From Chelydra serpentina (taxonomy: Eukaryota; Chordata; Testudines; Chelydridae), in NCBI GenBank assembly GCA_037349315.1, contig JBAIAC010000138.1:62001-126000 (forward strand): 64,000 nt of DNA, written 5' to 3'. Positions 1 through 11,308 of this stretch are shown one piece after another. Made by a program: the position numbers and the translations under genes. The notes under the pieces were generated by a model that made no database searches, was not told the origin of the DNA, and saw nothing but the letters and a program-made list of their open reading frames with translations. Every line of letters begins with the position of its first letter. Position 1 is the first letter of the stretch.

Positions 1-144
1 ATAGGGGGGCAGAGGCTTCAGGAGCCCACAGCGTTTGCCCATCTGGGGCATTGTGGCTGAGATCTCTGCTGGCCAGCGCCAGCACTCACAAGGCGCTAGT
101 GTGGATGCTGGAGGCTGGATGCTGGAGGCTGGAGGCAGAGACCC

Positions 145-216
145 AACAGAGTGGCGCAGCGGCAGCGAGCTGGGCCCATAACCCAGAGCTTGATGGATCG
201 AAACCATCCTCTGCTA
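145..216 (+). tRNA. tRNA-iMet(CAT), probably degenerate
   Basis: Initiator-methionine-type tRNA body. The anticodon arm is intact: stem CTGGG/CCCAG around a loop carrying CAT. The initiator-type T arm (GATGG, loop ATCGAAA, CCATC) and a 3' acceptor strand CTCTGCT are also seen. The 5' acceptor strand reads AACAGAG, so position 2 is an A-C mismatch, and the D stem closes with a G-A mismatch. A better-preserved paralogue with the same 3' flank lies at 16552-16623. The family match is clear. Whether this copy is charged or used is doubtful. Confidence 0.75.
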
Positions 217-739
217 GGCAGGTGCTTCTTTCTTTTTGCTCTGGGCCTGCAAGCGAGGGGGCGACCAGCAGAGCGCCAGGAGCCGAGGCCGTGAGGCAAG
301 AGGTGGCTGAGGTGTGGGACTGCCAGGGAGCTCCCCGGCCCCTCTGGCTGCCTGGGCTGAAGGCGAGAGCCAGGCCTGTGCGTGAGGTCTGAGTGCCGGT
401 GGCTCCCCCACTCCTCGGGAGGGTCTGTCCCAAGGCAGCGGCCCAGCCCCCCTCCAAGGGGGGTGCGTCCCACCAGCATTTCTTGCCCCGTTTGGGGAGG
501 TTCAGCCTCCCCGAACCCCTTGTAGCCGCCGCCCACGCGCAGTGTCACTGGTAGATACGGGCAGAGGAGACTCGGGGGCCTGGGCTGGGAAATCCCTGGG
601 TGAAACTGGCTGCCTGAGCCCAGCCCCTCTGCACTCAGGGGAGCGGTGAGAGGGGGAGGGGCTCAGGGAGTAAATCCTCAGAAACCTCCCCCCTGGGTTT
701 GTAATGTCAGGCCCCAGCGAACAAGTCCCTGCGTGTGTG

Positions 740-1545
740 AAGGGAGGGGCTGTGAGGGGGAGGGGCTGTGAGGGGGAGGGTCCATGGGGGTGTCAGTGTG
801 AGGGGAGGGGCTGTGAGGGGGAGGGTCCATGGGGGTGTCAGTGTGAGGGGAGGGGCTGTGAGGGGGAGGGTCCATGGGGGTGTCAGTGTGAGGGGAGGGG
901 CTGTGAGGGAGAGGGTCCATGGGGGTGTCAGTGTGAAGGGGAGGGGCTGTGAGGGGGAGGGTCCATGGGGGTGTCAGTGTGAGGGGAGGGGCTGTGAGGG
1001 GTAGGGTCCATGGGGGTGTCAGTGTGAAGGGAGGGGCTGTGATGGGGAGGGTCCATGGGGGTGTCAGTGTGAGGGGGATGGGCTGTGAGGGGGAGGGTCC
1101 ATGGGGGTGTCTCTGTGAGGGGAGGGGCTGTGATGGGGAGGGTCCATGGGGGTCTCAGTGTGAGGGGGAGGGGCTGTGAGGAGGAGGGTCCATGGAGGTG
1201 TCAGTGTGAGGGGGAGGGGCTGTGATGGGGAGGGTCCATGGGGGTGTCAGTGTGAAGGGAGGGGCTGTGAGGGGGAGGGTCCATGGGGATGTCAGTGTGA
1301 TGGGGAGGGGCTGCGAGGGGAGGGTCCGTGGGGGTGTCAGAGTGAGGGGGAGGGGCTGTGATGGGGAGGGTCCATGGGGGTGTCAGTGTGAAGGGAGGGG
1401 CTGTGAGGGGGAGGGTCCATGGGGGTGTCAGTGTGAGGGGGAGGGGCTGTGAGGGGGAGGGTCCATGGGGGTGTCAGTGTGAGGGGGAGGGGCTGGGAGG
1501 GGGAGGGTCCATGGGGGTGTCAGTGTGAGGGGGAGGGGCTGTGAG
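740..1545. repeat. 45-bp G-rich minisatellite, about 17 units
   Basis: Tandem units of about 45-46 bp, each holding GGGTCCATGGGGGTGTCAG followed by G-rich GTGAGGGGGAGGGG tracts. TCCAT landmarks occur at 781, 826, 871, 916 and 962 and continue to about 1508, with one TCCGT variant near 1325. Because the unit is 45 bp, it reads open in some frames. These reading frames are a product of the periodicity and not genes. The purine-rich G tracts suggest G-quadruplex potential on this strand. Confidence 0.95.
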
Positions 1546-2540
1546 GGGCTGAGCTCCCCAGTCACTGCTCTGCCGATGCCCCTGTCACAGAGTCCCCGGG
1601 CGATTCTCTGGAACTGCTCCCTACGAAGCCAGTCAGGACTCTGGAGGAGCCTCCTCGCTGAGCCGACTGTCTCCAGGGCAAGAAGCTTCCCCAGCTTCTA
1701 CCTTCCTGGGTCTGACCCCGGAGCGTTCAGCATCCCCTTCTTCACCCAGCGGGGCTCGTGGGGAAGCCAGAGGGCCCTGCCCCCAACTCCACCGTCAGAC
1801 GTGACTCTCAGCCAGCCAGTGAAACAGAAGGTTTATTACACAACAGGAACAGAGTCTAAACCAGAGCTTGTAGGTACAGAGAACAGGACCCCTCAGTCAG
1901 GTCCATCTTGAGGGGTGGGGAGGCCAGAGGTCCATCTGGACCTCCCTCCATGTGCCCAGCCAGCTCCAAACTCTCCAGCCCCTCCTCTGCCTTTGTCTCC
2001 TTCCTGGCCGAGGAGATCACCTGATCCCTTTGTTCCCCAACCCCTTCAGCCGGCACCTTTGCAGGGAAGGGGCCCAGGCCAGCAGTTGCCAGGAGACAGC
2101 GTGTCGGCCATTCTGTGTCATCACACTGGCCCTCTAGGGCTTTGCAACAATCACACACCCTTATCCCACCACCTAGAGACTTAAGAAATGCAGAGGGGAA
2201 ACTGAGGCATAGGGGAAACTGAGGCACCCACTCAGTATTCAGAGGAAACATTAGGAACAGTCCCACTTCGTTACACCCTCCCTGAATGTTTGTTTAAATC
2301 ACTTGGTGGTGGCAGCGTGCCGTTCAAGGACAAAAGGGATTTGTGCTTTGAGGAAGTTTTTATCCTAAACTGGTAAAAATAAGCTTTGGGGGTCTTTCAT
2401 GCAGGTGCCCATGACTGTACCCCAGAGTTCAGAATGGGGAGGGAACCCCTGACAACCTCCTTCCTCGGGCTGTAGCTGAAGCCAGAGCAGCCAAGAAGAG
2501 GCTCCAGCCCTGAAAAAAGCCGGACGTTCAGTACAAAGTG
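1546..2540. other. No gene seen; interspersed-repeat-like sequence
   Basis: No exon, tRNA or satellite recognised. The stretch around 1820-2270 (a TTTATTACACAACAGG-type start and GGGGAAACTGAGGCA-like tracts) looks like old retroelement sequence, but I cannot name the family. Confidence 0.4.
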
Positions 2541-2549
2541 CACAAAGCA

Positions 2550-2622
2550 CAACCGCAAAGGGACTTGACCCCTCAATTTTCTGATCCGAAGTAAGACGCC
2601 TGATCCATTAGGCCACGCGGTC
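2550..2622 (-). tRNA. tRNA-Arg(TCG), possibly a pseudogene
   Basis: Reads on the minus strand as an arginine tRNA with acceptor GACCGCG pairing to TGCGGTT (two wobble or G-T pairs) and D region TGGCCTAATGGAT. The anticodon loop CTTCGGA gives TCG. The anticodon stem carries a T-C mismatch. The T loop reads GTCAAGT, so the conserved T54 and the usual TTCGA core are lost, which weakens the B box. The cloverleaf is complete at 73 nt. Family assignment is sound, activity is uncertain. Confidence 0.75.
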
Positions 2623-2859
2623 ATATAAGGAAAGTCTCTCCAAGCACTTCTTTAGAGAAGACGGACACTGTGTTTCTCGGGTCATCTACGGAGGGGCCAG
2701 AGACACTCTGGGCACAAGGAGCCGAGTTCCCAGCAAGATGTGAGTCCGTTCCTCCCAAGTGGACGGGGTTCTTGTTCTTCTGCACATTGTCGCCCATGGA
2801 GACCAAGGACCTGCAAATGTGAGTTCATATTATAGCTTTGTTTAATTGATGAAAACATA

Positions 2860-3725
2860 AACTAGACAGTTGGAGGATTAGAACTGATTTCAGCGGAGGG
2901 ACGTGTTTGCTAGGTTTTTATGCATTTGCACAGGGAAATGTTGAGTGTTTTCACTCATCCCTATTCAGTGGAACTCCTGAACAGAATGGAAATAGATTTG
3001 TAATTATTTTTGTTAAAGGAACAGGCTTGCAAGGGGGCACTTGGATTTGAACCAAGGACCACTTGATCTGCAGTCAAACACTCTACCACTGAGCTATACC
3101 CCCAGGAGAGCTGGTGGGATGTCAGTGATCTTACCGCTCTTGAAGGACAGGCCCTGCCTCAGCGAGCTCCTTTTCCATGCACAGACCACAGTGGTTTTAA
3201 AAATGGGGTTGGATTAAACTTTATATAAACATGTAGACACCACAGCTTGCACACCCACCGACATAGCTTCTCCCACTGACATAGCTCCCGCCTCTCGGGG
3301 AGGTGGATGAACTACACTGAGGGGAGAGCTCTCTCCCATCCGCTTAGAGCAGCTTCATTATTTATGAATGAGTTGGAAATATCCTACTGAATGGACAGTA
3401 ACGGATTTATCGAATATGGCTGTGTCTGCATTCAATAGGGGCAACTGGCCAGTGAACAAGACTGTTTTGAATAACATGTACCTCAGTTTGGATGCAGCGT
3501 CACTGACCCCACATTGGGACTGGCCCTAACAGGGAATTTGTTTTAACAATTTCACACGTTGCCAATTCACTCCTGCTTGGTTATACTCTAAGGGGAATGC
3601 CAATGAGCTCTTTATTACGAATAAGTTTAGGCAACTTTCTCTCTGTTTTTTAATGTTTTCTAATGAGTTGTTATGGTAATTGCTGTATAACTCTGCTAAG
3701 CAGGACAACAAATTTATTTAGGACA
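2860..3725. repeat. tRNA-Cys duplicon, copy 1
   Basis: Flanks of the tRNA-Cys at 3032 match those at 11840-12725 and, over a shorter span, at 26150-26680. Shared landmarks include the upstream TTTTTATGCATTTGCACAGG tract, the GTGGAACTCCTGAAC tract and the downstream CATAGCTTCTCCCACTGACA tract. Same orientation in all three. The right edge is near an AGCAGGACAA tract shared with copy 2. Confidence 0.8.
3032..3103 (-). tRNA. tRNA-Cys(GCA)
   Basis: Complete 72-nt cloverleaf on the minus strand. Acceptor GGGGGTA pairs with TGCCCCC. The D region is TAGCTCAGTGGTAGAG, the anticodon stem TTTGA/TCAAG surrounds loop CTGCAGA, giving GCA, and the T loop is TTCAAAT. All stems pair well, and this is the best-preserved of three cysteine copies in one orientation (3032, 12137, 26452). 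It would deliver cysteine at UGC/UGU codons. Confidence 0.93.
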
Positions 3726-3739
3726 TTTTGCCTTCATAT

Positions 3740-4740
3740 TGTTTCCTGAAATTAGTTTATTAACTTTTATTTGTGTTTGGTTAAAAAGTTTAGCAATGCC
3801 ATGCACATGTGAAATGGTGTATTGTTTCTGCAATAGCCAACCCCTTAATACCATGCATTATAGTTTCAGAGACAGTTTCTACTGCCCAGTGGTCGAAATA
3901 GTGAATGTTTTGTTTTATATCTATGCTCCAAATAGATACTCCAGATTCAGATAATCTTGAAATGAAACCCATCATTCCTTTTCAATTTTGGAGTCTCCTA
4001 GTTTGAGAGATACCAGACTCTGGAATAGTCTTTTCCCCAGTCATTAGGTTCCATGCGTGTTCCTGATATGAAAGGTACAGTTGCCTTTACAGAGTGATGA
4101 AATTGTACCCATTTCCCAGTAATAAACATTTAAAATCACAGGCACCGGAACTCACGTTGCTTCATAATTTACGGTTTAAATAACTGGTAGATTTGGCCCA
4201 GGTAGCACAGGCGCTGACTTCAATCTGCGCCGGTGGGTGCTCGCACCCCCGGCCCCACCCAAACTCCACCCCTGGCCCCGCCCCCATTCCACCCCTTCCC
4301 CAAATCCCCACCCCCTCCCCCAGGAACGCTGCATTCCCCCACCCTCCCAGACTTGCACGCCTGGGAGGGAGGGAGGAGAAGCAGCCGAGGACCCACCGGC
4401 AGCTCCCCGCCAGCCCCCCTGCCCCCCCGCGCCAATCTAACCTCCGTCTCCTGAGGTGCCACCGCAGCCAAGCCGCTTTTCCTGAGCTCACAGGCTTGCC
4501 GCGCTCCAGCTGTTTTTGCGGAGCAGGCGCTGGGAGCTAGGGGGGAAAGTGGCCACGCAGCGCACTCAGGGGAGCAGGCGGAGCGGAGGTGGAGGTGAGC
4601 TGGGCAGGGCGGTGGGGAGCTGCCGGTGGGTGCGGAGCACTCACCAATTTTTCCCCGTGGGTGCTCCAGCCCCGGAGTACGCACGGAGTCAATGCCTATG
4701 CTGCCCCTGCGATTGCAATCACTGATGTCCTGGGGACACA
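3740..4740. other. No gene seen; AT-rich then GC-rich spacer
   Basis: 3740-4190 is AT-rich and featureless to me. 4200-4690 is C-rich with two related copies of a GGTGGGTGCTC-type motif, near 4231 and in the 4620-4670 region, suggesting a small internal duplication or a repeat element. No exon supported. Confidence 0.5.
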
Positions 4741-4855
4741 CTTACATAATGGCACGGCAGTGAGTGTGTTGTGGAAGCTGGTCTGAGGAAACAATAGGAA
4801 ACGATCACGCAGTGAGAACAGAACTAGAGTGTAGTGAGAAAACTGCCCAAAGCAA

Positions 4856-4937
4856 GTAGTTGTGGCCGAGTGGTGAAGGCGATGGACTAGAAATCCATTG
4901 GGGTTTCCCTGCAGAGGTTTGAATCCTGTCAACTACG
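4856..4937 (+). tRNA. tRNA-Ser(AGA)
   Basis: An 82-nt class II tRNA with a long variable arm. Acceptor GTAGTTG pairs perfectly with CAACTAC, followed by discriminator G. The anticodon stem ATGGA/TCCAT encloses CTAGAAA, so the anticodon is AGA. The T stem contains a G-G mismatch (AGAGG/CCTGT), and the D loop reads GTGGTGAAGG where GTGGTTAAGG is usual. Sister copies at 30878, 34450 and 55215 have cleaner T stems. Confidence 0.88.
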
Positions 4938-5280
4938 GAAGCAGTGCATTGTGGGTAGCTATTGCACTGTGCCACTGGCCGCAGGGGGCTGTGGGAGGGG
5001 TTTGCAATGGCTCATGGGCTGGTGCAGCATCACATGATTCTCTGTCCCATTGCTCCATGGGCAGCCTACTAGATTGCCAGCTGCTTCTCCACTGAAGTGT
5101 GTGTGGCAGGGCAGAGAGTGTGTGTGTGTTGGGGAAGAGAGAGTGTGTCGCACGCTGTCTCTAAGCTCAGACAGGTGCTGGAAGCAACCCCTCCTGGGGG
5201 AGGGGGACACCCCAGTAGTGAGATAGGGGGAGGGGCACATCCCTGAATTTAGCCCTCACTGGCTCAGCTCAGCACACCAG

Positions 5281-5324
<44 letters not shown>
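5281..5324. repeat. (CT)n(CA)n microsatellite
   Basis: Compound dinucleotide repeat: CT run followed by a CA run. The same compound repeat occurs near 55888-55918 in the related duplicon, so it was copied with it. Confidence 0.95.
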
Positions 5325-5325
<1 letters not shown>

Positions 5326-5407
5326 TGCTGCTGCCTGCCAGGCTCTGTGTCGGGGGGGGGCTTAGAGGGCCGTGGCCCCAGCACTTTTTACCAGCCGTAA
5401 GGACGAA

Positions 5408-6990
5408 GGATGGATGGGGGGAAAGGCAGAGTCTTCGGGGGAGGGGCGTGTAACAGCTGCTGACTCTGAAGGTCCTGGGCTAAATCCACTTGCAGGTGGA
5501 AGCGTTTCGATGTATTTGATGGCTAATGAGACCAGCTACCGGGGGAGCAGCCCCGAGGGCCCGGTGCTACTCCGGGTGCTACTGGGGAATGGGGAGCCCC
5601 AGGGGGCAGCTGCTGCTCCGGCCACCCCAGGAGTGCTGCCGGGGGGCACTGGTCAAGGGGTCCCCAGGGCCAGCCCCATTGGTCACTGCTCGGGTGGTCC
5701 CCAGAGTCAGCTGCTTGGGCGGCCCTGGAGTCAGCCACAGCGGCTGCTGCAGAAGTCACGGAGGTCGCAGCAAGTCACAGAATCTGTCACGTCCACGACC
5801 CCCGTGACAGACACGGGTCCCTTACAGTGAGACAAACCCTCCCTGCTGTGACTGCCCTTCCTGGAAGGAAAGAGAAGGAGAGAAAGTGGAGAGAAGGAAA
5901 AAGAGACACTCCCTGTCCCCTCTCTCCCCTGCTGCCTCCCCCCTTGTGTTCTGTAACCCCATCCCACTGGGTTCCCTGGGCTGCTGCCATGGGGGTGACA
6001 CTAGAGTTCTGGGGATGGGGGCGGGGAAGGGGGCTCGTCACTTCTCAACATTTCACACAAATTTGTCTTTGTGCTGAAATTTTTCCTGTGGGGCCTCTCA
6101 GTCAGAGCTGTACCCCACCCCCGTTAGTGGGGGGGGGGCGTAATTTGGGGGGTGGGCAGAGGAGTTCCCCATAAAGGGTCAATTTGTTCTGGTGACTGGT
6201 TCTGACCTGGGTCACACGTCCTGACACAGGATCACGTGCAGAACATGGAAGCTCTGGCTTGTCCTAAACGCTGTAGAGTGAGAGTCCCTGGGACAGGGCA
6301 GGGGGAGAGGGAGCAAGAGGAGAAAGACAGAGCCACTGGAGAAGAGAAATGGGGGGAGAAGGAAGAGAAAGATAACACTGTGAGACAATAAATGATTGAA
6401 GCAGAACAGGTGTCCCAACTCGATGTTGCTCACCACAGGTGTGCAGAGAGACGGGCAGTAGTATGTCTTCCACAGTGTCAAGTCTGAACTTTGATTCTAG
6501 CAACGTGAGTTCAAATATCAAAGGGATTTTGACATTCCTGATCTCTTCTCCCCTCCCCCTCTTTAGTATTCATTTGTATTTTGACGTGTTTGGCTTAAGC
6601 ATGATCTTCTCTTTCCGTACCTCTAGTGCAATTTTGGGTTTATTTTTATTTTGCCTCCCTTTAGTTCATGTCATTATAATTGTAACAGCAAAGGAATCTG
6701 CAGGAGCAAAAACTGACCCAAAACTTTGTTTCTCCATCACGCAGGAACATCATGCAAACATCGCTCGCCGCTGGAATCATAACAGTGAAGGGAAGGGGAT
6801 GGGAGATGCAGGTTTCCAAATGTTCTTTCTCCGATGAGACATCCCAGCCCCTTGTATGTCTCCATGCTGTGTGACCTGCGTGACCGGCTGGGCTTTGAAA
6901 CATTTAGTGTCTCATTCTATTGATAATGTGATTCTAACACAATGTGACTGAAATTAAACCACTTCCAGACAAGGAACCAACAAAAGAGAA
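5408..6990. other. No gene seen
   Basis: No exon, tRNA or tandem repeat recognised in this stretch. It is moderately GC-rich to about 6400 and more AT-rich after that. Confidence 0.5.
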
Positions 6991-7000
6991 AAGCGATTAT

Positions 7001-7072
7001 TGCATTGGCTGGGAATTGAACCCAGGTCAACTGCTTGGAAGGAAGCTATGCTCACCACTATACCACCAATGC
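7001..7072 (-). tRNA. tRNA-Gly(TCC)
   Basis: Minus-strand 72-nt cloverleaf. Acceptor GCATTGG pairs with CCAATGC and the discriminator is A. Anticodon loop CTTCCAA gives TCC with U33 kept. The anticodon stem has one T-C mismatch. T arm CTGGG, loop TTCAATT, CCCAG. Related copies are at 21588 (+) and 22714 (-). Confidence 0.9.
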
Positions 7073-7904
7073 ACGTGGTGGGAGGATCTTTCCGGCATAT
7101 TATTGGTGCTAGCAAAGGTGGTGACACCTGACCATGGAGCTCATAAGCAGGGCGGATGGGCTGGAGGCTGCCTGACAGCTGGGAGCAGAGTTACCATCCC
7201 AGAGTGACTGAAAGGGGGCAAAGGTGACAACAGATCTCATTGGGAGCTGGCCCCACACCCAACCAGCCCCTAGGAGAGGGGAACTGAAGCTCAACTTCAA
7301 TCACAGAAAATCTTCCCTGAGAAGGAAGGGAACAGCTTGTTTCAAAGACAAGGTTTGTGTTTGTTCCTGCTACACACAGAGGGGCTGGATAGTGCTGAGT
7401 CCAGCCCCCAGACTCCAGGAGGATATGGAACAAACTCAGGCTGCCCGTGACCTGCAGGAGGGAGATGATTTTTTGACAGTGACAGATGCCTCATCTTAAA
7501 GGCCTTTGTCTGCCCCCTTCTAGTGACGGTTTGGTACAGGAATGCAGCCCCCACTCCTGGGTGTCTCCTGTGGAAATAATGTTTCTGTGCAAAACACCAA
7601 AGCCTGTAACAGAAAGGAGGGAAAGGAAATGGCCACAGGATGGGACCAGGACACAAGGAATGAAACACAAGATGCTTCTTCCATGTGCATTGACTTTGAA
7701 CCTTGTTGTTTGCAGTGTTGGTGTATCCATGTTGGTCCCAGGACATGAGAGACAAGGAGTGGGGGGGGGGGTGTGGTCACATAATATGTTCTAAAGGACC
7801 AAGGTTGGGAGTGTTATTTACTCCTTCTCATAACACAAAAACTAGGGGTCACCAAATGAAATGAATAGGCTGCAGGTTTGAAAAGAACAAAAGGAAGTAT
7901 TCAC

Positions 7905-8170
7905 ACAACGTAAAGGCCAAGACTAGAACAGGGTTCAAAACTGGACTAGATAAGTTCATGGAGGATGGGTCCATCAATAGCTATTATCCAGCATGGGTAG
8001 GGATGGTGTCCCTATCCTCTCTTTGCCAGAAGACGGGAATGGGCAAGGGGATGGATCACTTGATGATTACCTGTTCTGTTCATTCCCTTTGGGGCGCCTG
8101 GCATTGACCACTGTTAAAAGACAGGATAGTGGGGTATATGGACCTTTGGTCTGACCCAGCAGGACTGTTC
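7905..8170 (+). mobile_element. 3' end fragment of a CR1/L2-like LINE
   Basis: Reads as the 3' part of a non-LTR retrotransposon: ATTAAAACTGG-like coding remnant (here AAAACTGGACTAGATAAG), then a 3' UTR ending GGACCTTTGGTCTGACCCAG. The same tail occurs sense at about 16430-16545, 25300-25380 and 56800-56885, and antisense near 9530-9615 and 13945-14040. Related to, or the same family as, the reverse-transcriptase remnant at 41955-42765 (inference). Confidence 0.65.
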
Positions 8171-8746
8171 TTGTGGAAGAGACAAACTTTGGGGCTATAC
8201 AGAGCTGAAGAAGAGTTCTGGGTTAGCGCCAAAACTTGCCTTCACCAACAGAAGCTGCTCTACTACAAGCTCTGACCCTCACCTGCCTTGTCTCTCTTGG
8301 ACTCTGGAAAGTGTTTTCTCTCAACTCCCTTTGGAGAGAAGTTACGTTTTCCCTCTGGAAAACCATAACGCTGAAGCACTTATATTGATTGTGACACTAG
8401 GGTGGAAGGATTACTTAATATTATCAATAAATGAATCTAAACCTGAGCTTCCTGTTTTGAAACTGGTTTTCCCAACTCAGTTCCAAATTGTGTTCTAGAA
8501 AGGCCTCCAAGATGCGTGGCCAAGCCAGCAGAAGTGGCAAGGAGAAAGCCCCCTAGTACTGCTCTTAGGCCCATGTGGGTTGCTCACTGGCAGGGGGAGT
8601 TGGCTAGTTTGGTGCTCAGAAAGCTGCCAGGACAGGCCTCTGGGCACCAGATCTTCCTGCTTCTCCCAGCACGTCCCTGGCTCCTCCCCTGCCCCAGTCA
8701 CTGCTGCAGGAGGGTCCTACATGCACTTAGCCAAAAGCCTTTCACA

Positions 8747-8819
8747 GCCTTCTAAGTACAGTTGGCAGCGTGTCAGCCTCCTAATCTACAGGCCCTGAAT
8801 TCAAGCCTCAGAGAGGGCA
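8747..8819 (+). tRNA. tRNA-Met (elongator) pseudogene, anticodon CCT
   Basis: The body matches elongator methionine tRNA. Acceptor GCCTTCT pairs with AGAGGGC by one wobble, the D region is CAGTTGGCAGCG, and the T arm runs into CCTCAGAGAGGGCA. The anticodon loop reads CTCCTAA where CTCATAA is expected, so the anticodon is CCT (an arginine anticodon) on a methionine body. The distal anticodon stem is also mismatched. Most likely a decayed copy. Confidence 0.7.
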
Positions 8820-11220
8820 GGTGATTTTGCTCCCTGCTTCAACTTTTCTGAAGGAAATCCCAGAGAAAAGAAAGTGGAGCAAACTGATTTCTGGACACCC
8901 TCCCACCCCTCTAACACACACAGACTTTTCTAAGACTTTATCTCTTCCTTCTCCTTTATGATTCTTTAATGCAACTGGAAATACCAGTTCCTAGAAGCCC
9001 CTTTCCACAGAGAACACAACACAGCGCTGGGAGAAAGCTGGGGGCTGCCAGGTTGTCGTGGGTGAGTAGTTAAAGGGATGCACTGAAAATCTAACACAAT
9101 GATCCCCCTCCTCTCTACCCCCAAGCAGCTTTGAATCTTGCTGATTGTGACACTGAGTTTCCCCTGCTTCAGCATCCTCGACCCCCATAGGAGACCGGTG
9201 CAGAGTCCTTAGATCCCTGTTCAGAGTTCAGCCCCCAGCCGGTGCAGCCCTGCCCGGCCACTCACCCTCTGCCCCAGGAGACCCAGGGGGTGGGCTGCAC
9301 CCACAGGCAGAGACCTGATACCGCTCCCCTCCGAGCAGCAGCCACAGCTGTGGGCAGCTAATCCCCATTAAGACTTGGGGGAAGGAGCTGGGGATCCCTT
9401 GTTATTTCTTCCGTACATCGAGTCTCACGGTGTGTGAACACATTTCTCTTTAACACTGATTAAATGTAGAGCCCCTCCCCCCATTTCTGCTCTGTAAGTG
9501 CCTCACTCCTGTACAGAAAACACAAGAACAGCCAGACTGGGTCAGACCAAGGGTCCATCTAGCCCAGTGTCCTGTCTTCCAAGAGTGGTCAAATCAATGG
9601 TGTAGCCCAGGTTACCAATTTTGCTGTAGCCCGCTGCTCGTGTGTCACACACAGCACTTGAGTACCGTTACTGAACAAAGGGAAATGTATTGAACAAGGG
9701 AGAGAGATTTAAACCGAAACAAACGTGAGTGATGGAAACAGAGTTACACACAAAACAATCACACAATGCAACCTACACTGTTTAATAGGTACCTTCCCTA
9801 TCCAGGTAGATTGAAGTGTGAGGTGACGGGCTAGTGTAGTGATTGCTAGTCCCTAGGAGCCAGAGCCCTGCCTTTCAAGAAGCACCACTGGTCGTTAGTT
9901 TCTCTCCACCCTGTTATAAACTGAATCAGTCTTTTGTCTACATTCACAGACAGGACGATCTCCTCATTGTCATATGGTCCTTGTCACTGCCACAGGGTTT
10001 CCATGTCTATTGTCTTTGATAGTTGTCCGTTGGCTTTTCTGGGCTGGTGCAAAGGTTGACAATGGAGCAAGACATCGCCAAACTGCCTAGCAAGGGATGG
10101 GCAACAATTCACTCCCACTTGAATGGGTCGTCCCCACCAAGACCTATGATTGGGGTGACTCACTTTCATGACAATACCATATGAGCATAATTATCCATGT
10201 ACTTACATTACTCCTTCAATATGACTCATACATGCCTCTCGCAGTGATTAGGAGTAACAATGATTTACAAGTTTCAGTAGCGATCTCACTGCTATGCTTC
10301 CCGGATAAATATAATAAAATCAGGGTATTGGGTGTGGTGAGTTTGTCAGGTCTGAGACAGGAGTTGCTTGTGAATAACAGTGACCCCTTTGGCAATTGGC
10401 ACCAATGAGCTTGTGTCACACATGCACTGAGCTATACAGTCTCACCCTGATGCAATAGAAAGGCCAGCACACAAAACAGAGAAAGGAACAATAAGATACT
10501 AAAATGACAATGGTTGGGACTCTCCATTTCTCTCAGTCTCTGGACTGATGGACACTAAGAGCTGTAGCTACAGTTCAGGAACTAGGCGATCGGACAGCTG
10601 GCTCAGCCCTCCATACTAGCAGCTCTCTCACATACCGGCAGATGGGTCACATTTGGAATCGACGTCATGACTTGCTTCCCATAGAGGATCAATCTGTCCA
10701 AGGCTACGTCTACACTTCAAACACTGGAAGTAGTCTTCTGACAACCTAACCCTGTCTACACTGGGGCTCAGGTCACATTCACTACTTCTCTCCATGGAGT
10801 GGATTTTTCACACCCCTGAGAGATGTGGCTATGTCCACATAGCCTTTCAGTGTAGACCAGGCTTGAGATGGCTTTTTGATATGAAAGCCAATGGACTTCA
10901 GCCTTTTCCTTGCTATTAGTGGCTGATGATTGCAGTTTGTGACACAGTAGGGAGTGGGGAGTATTGACCTGGGAATGTTGCTGGGGAGTTTTACAGGCAC
11001 TGTCTGCACTGGGGATGGGATAGCAGGGGATGGCTTCACTTGAGGGATGATACCTGAGCCTGTAACTTGAGCCAGGAGGGGATTGGGGCCAGGTGACACC
11101 TTCTGCCCAGGAAACTGGGCAAAGGCTGTAGGAGGAGCCGGGGGGAGACTGAGTGTTTCAGTTTCAAGCCCAGGCATTGGGATTATTTACCAGTTTCTCT
11201 GGCATTGGCACATTACTGTG
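8820..11220. other. No gene; scattered repeat fragments
   Basis: Contains an antisense LINE tail near 9530-9615 (GGTCAGACCAAGGGTCCATC). Near 10695-10870 there is a short segment bounded by CTACGTCTACACTTC and GTGTAGACC, which resembles the ends of a non-autonomous DNA transposon. Nothing coding is supported. Confidence 0.45.
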
Positions 11221-11226
11221 CTCACA

Positions 11227-11308
11227 GCTGTGATGGCCGAGTGGTTAAGGTGTTGGAGTTAAAATCCACTAGGATTCCCCTGCTGAGGTTTGAATCCTGC
11301 TCACAGCG
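11227..11308 (+). tRNA. tRNA-Ser body with TAA (Leu) anticodon
   Basis: An 82-nt class II tRNA. Acceptor GCTGTGA pairs perfectly with TCACAGC, discriminator G, and the D region is TGGCCGAGTGGTTAAGG, as in serine tRNAs of the CGA/TGA group. The anticodon loop, between TTGGA and TCCAC, reads GTTAAAA. That makes the triplet TAA, a leucine anticodon, with C32 changed to G. The outer anticodon-stem pair is T-C. The T arm (TGAGG, loop TTTGAAT, CCTGC) has weakened pairing. Isotype and anticodon disagree; it may be a pseudogene. Confidence 0.78.

Larger units (their letters stand above)
4741..5407 (+). repeat. tRNA-Ser duplicon, copy a
   Basis: The segment around the serine tRNA at 4856 recurs inverted at about 30515-31140 and 34226-34760, and in the same orientation at about 54989-55985. 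Shared landmarks are GTGGGTAGCTATTGCACTG, GGCCGCAGGGGGCTGTGGGA, GGTTTGCAATGGCTCATGGG and CAGCCTACTAGATTGCCAGC. The right end includes a CT/CA microsatellite (5281-5324) and an ACCAGCCGTAAGGACGAA tract also found in copy d. Confidence 0.85.

Noticed and set aside
10782..11177. 131-codon minus-strand frame with a plausible-looking composition
   Set aside because: It overlaps transposon-like terminal sequence (GTGTAGACC and CCACATAGCC tracts) and matches no family I recognise.
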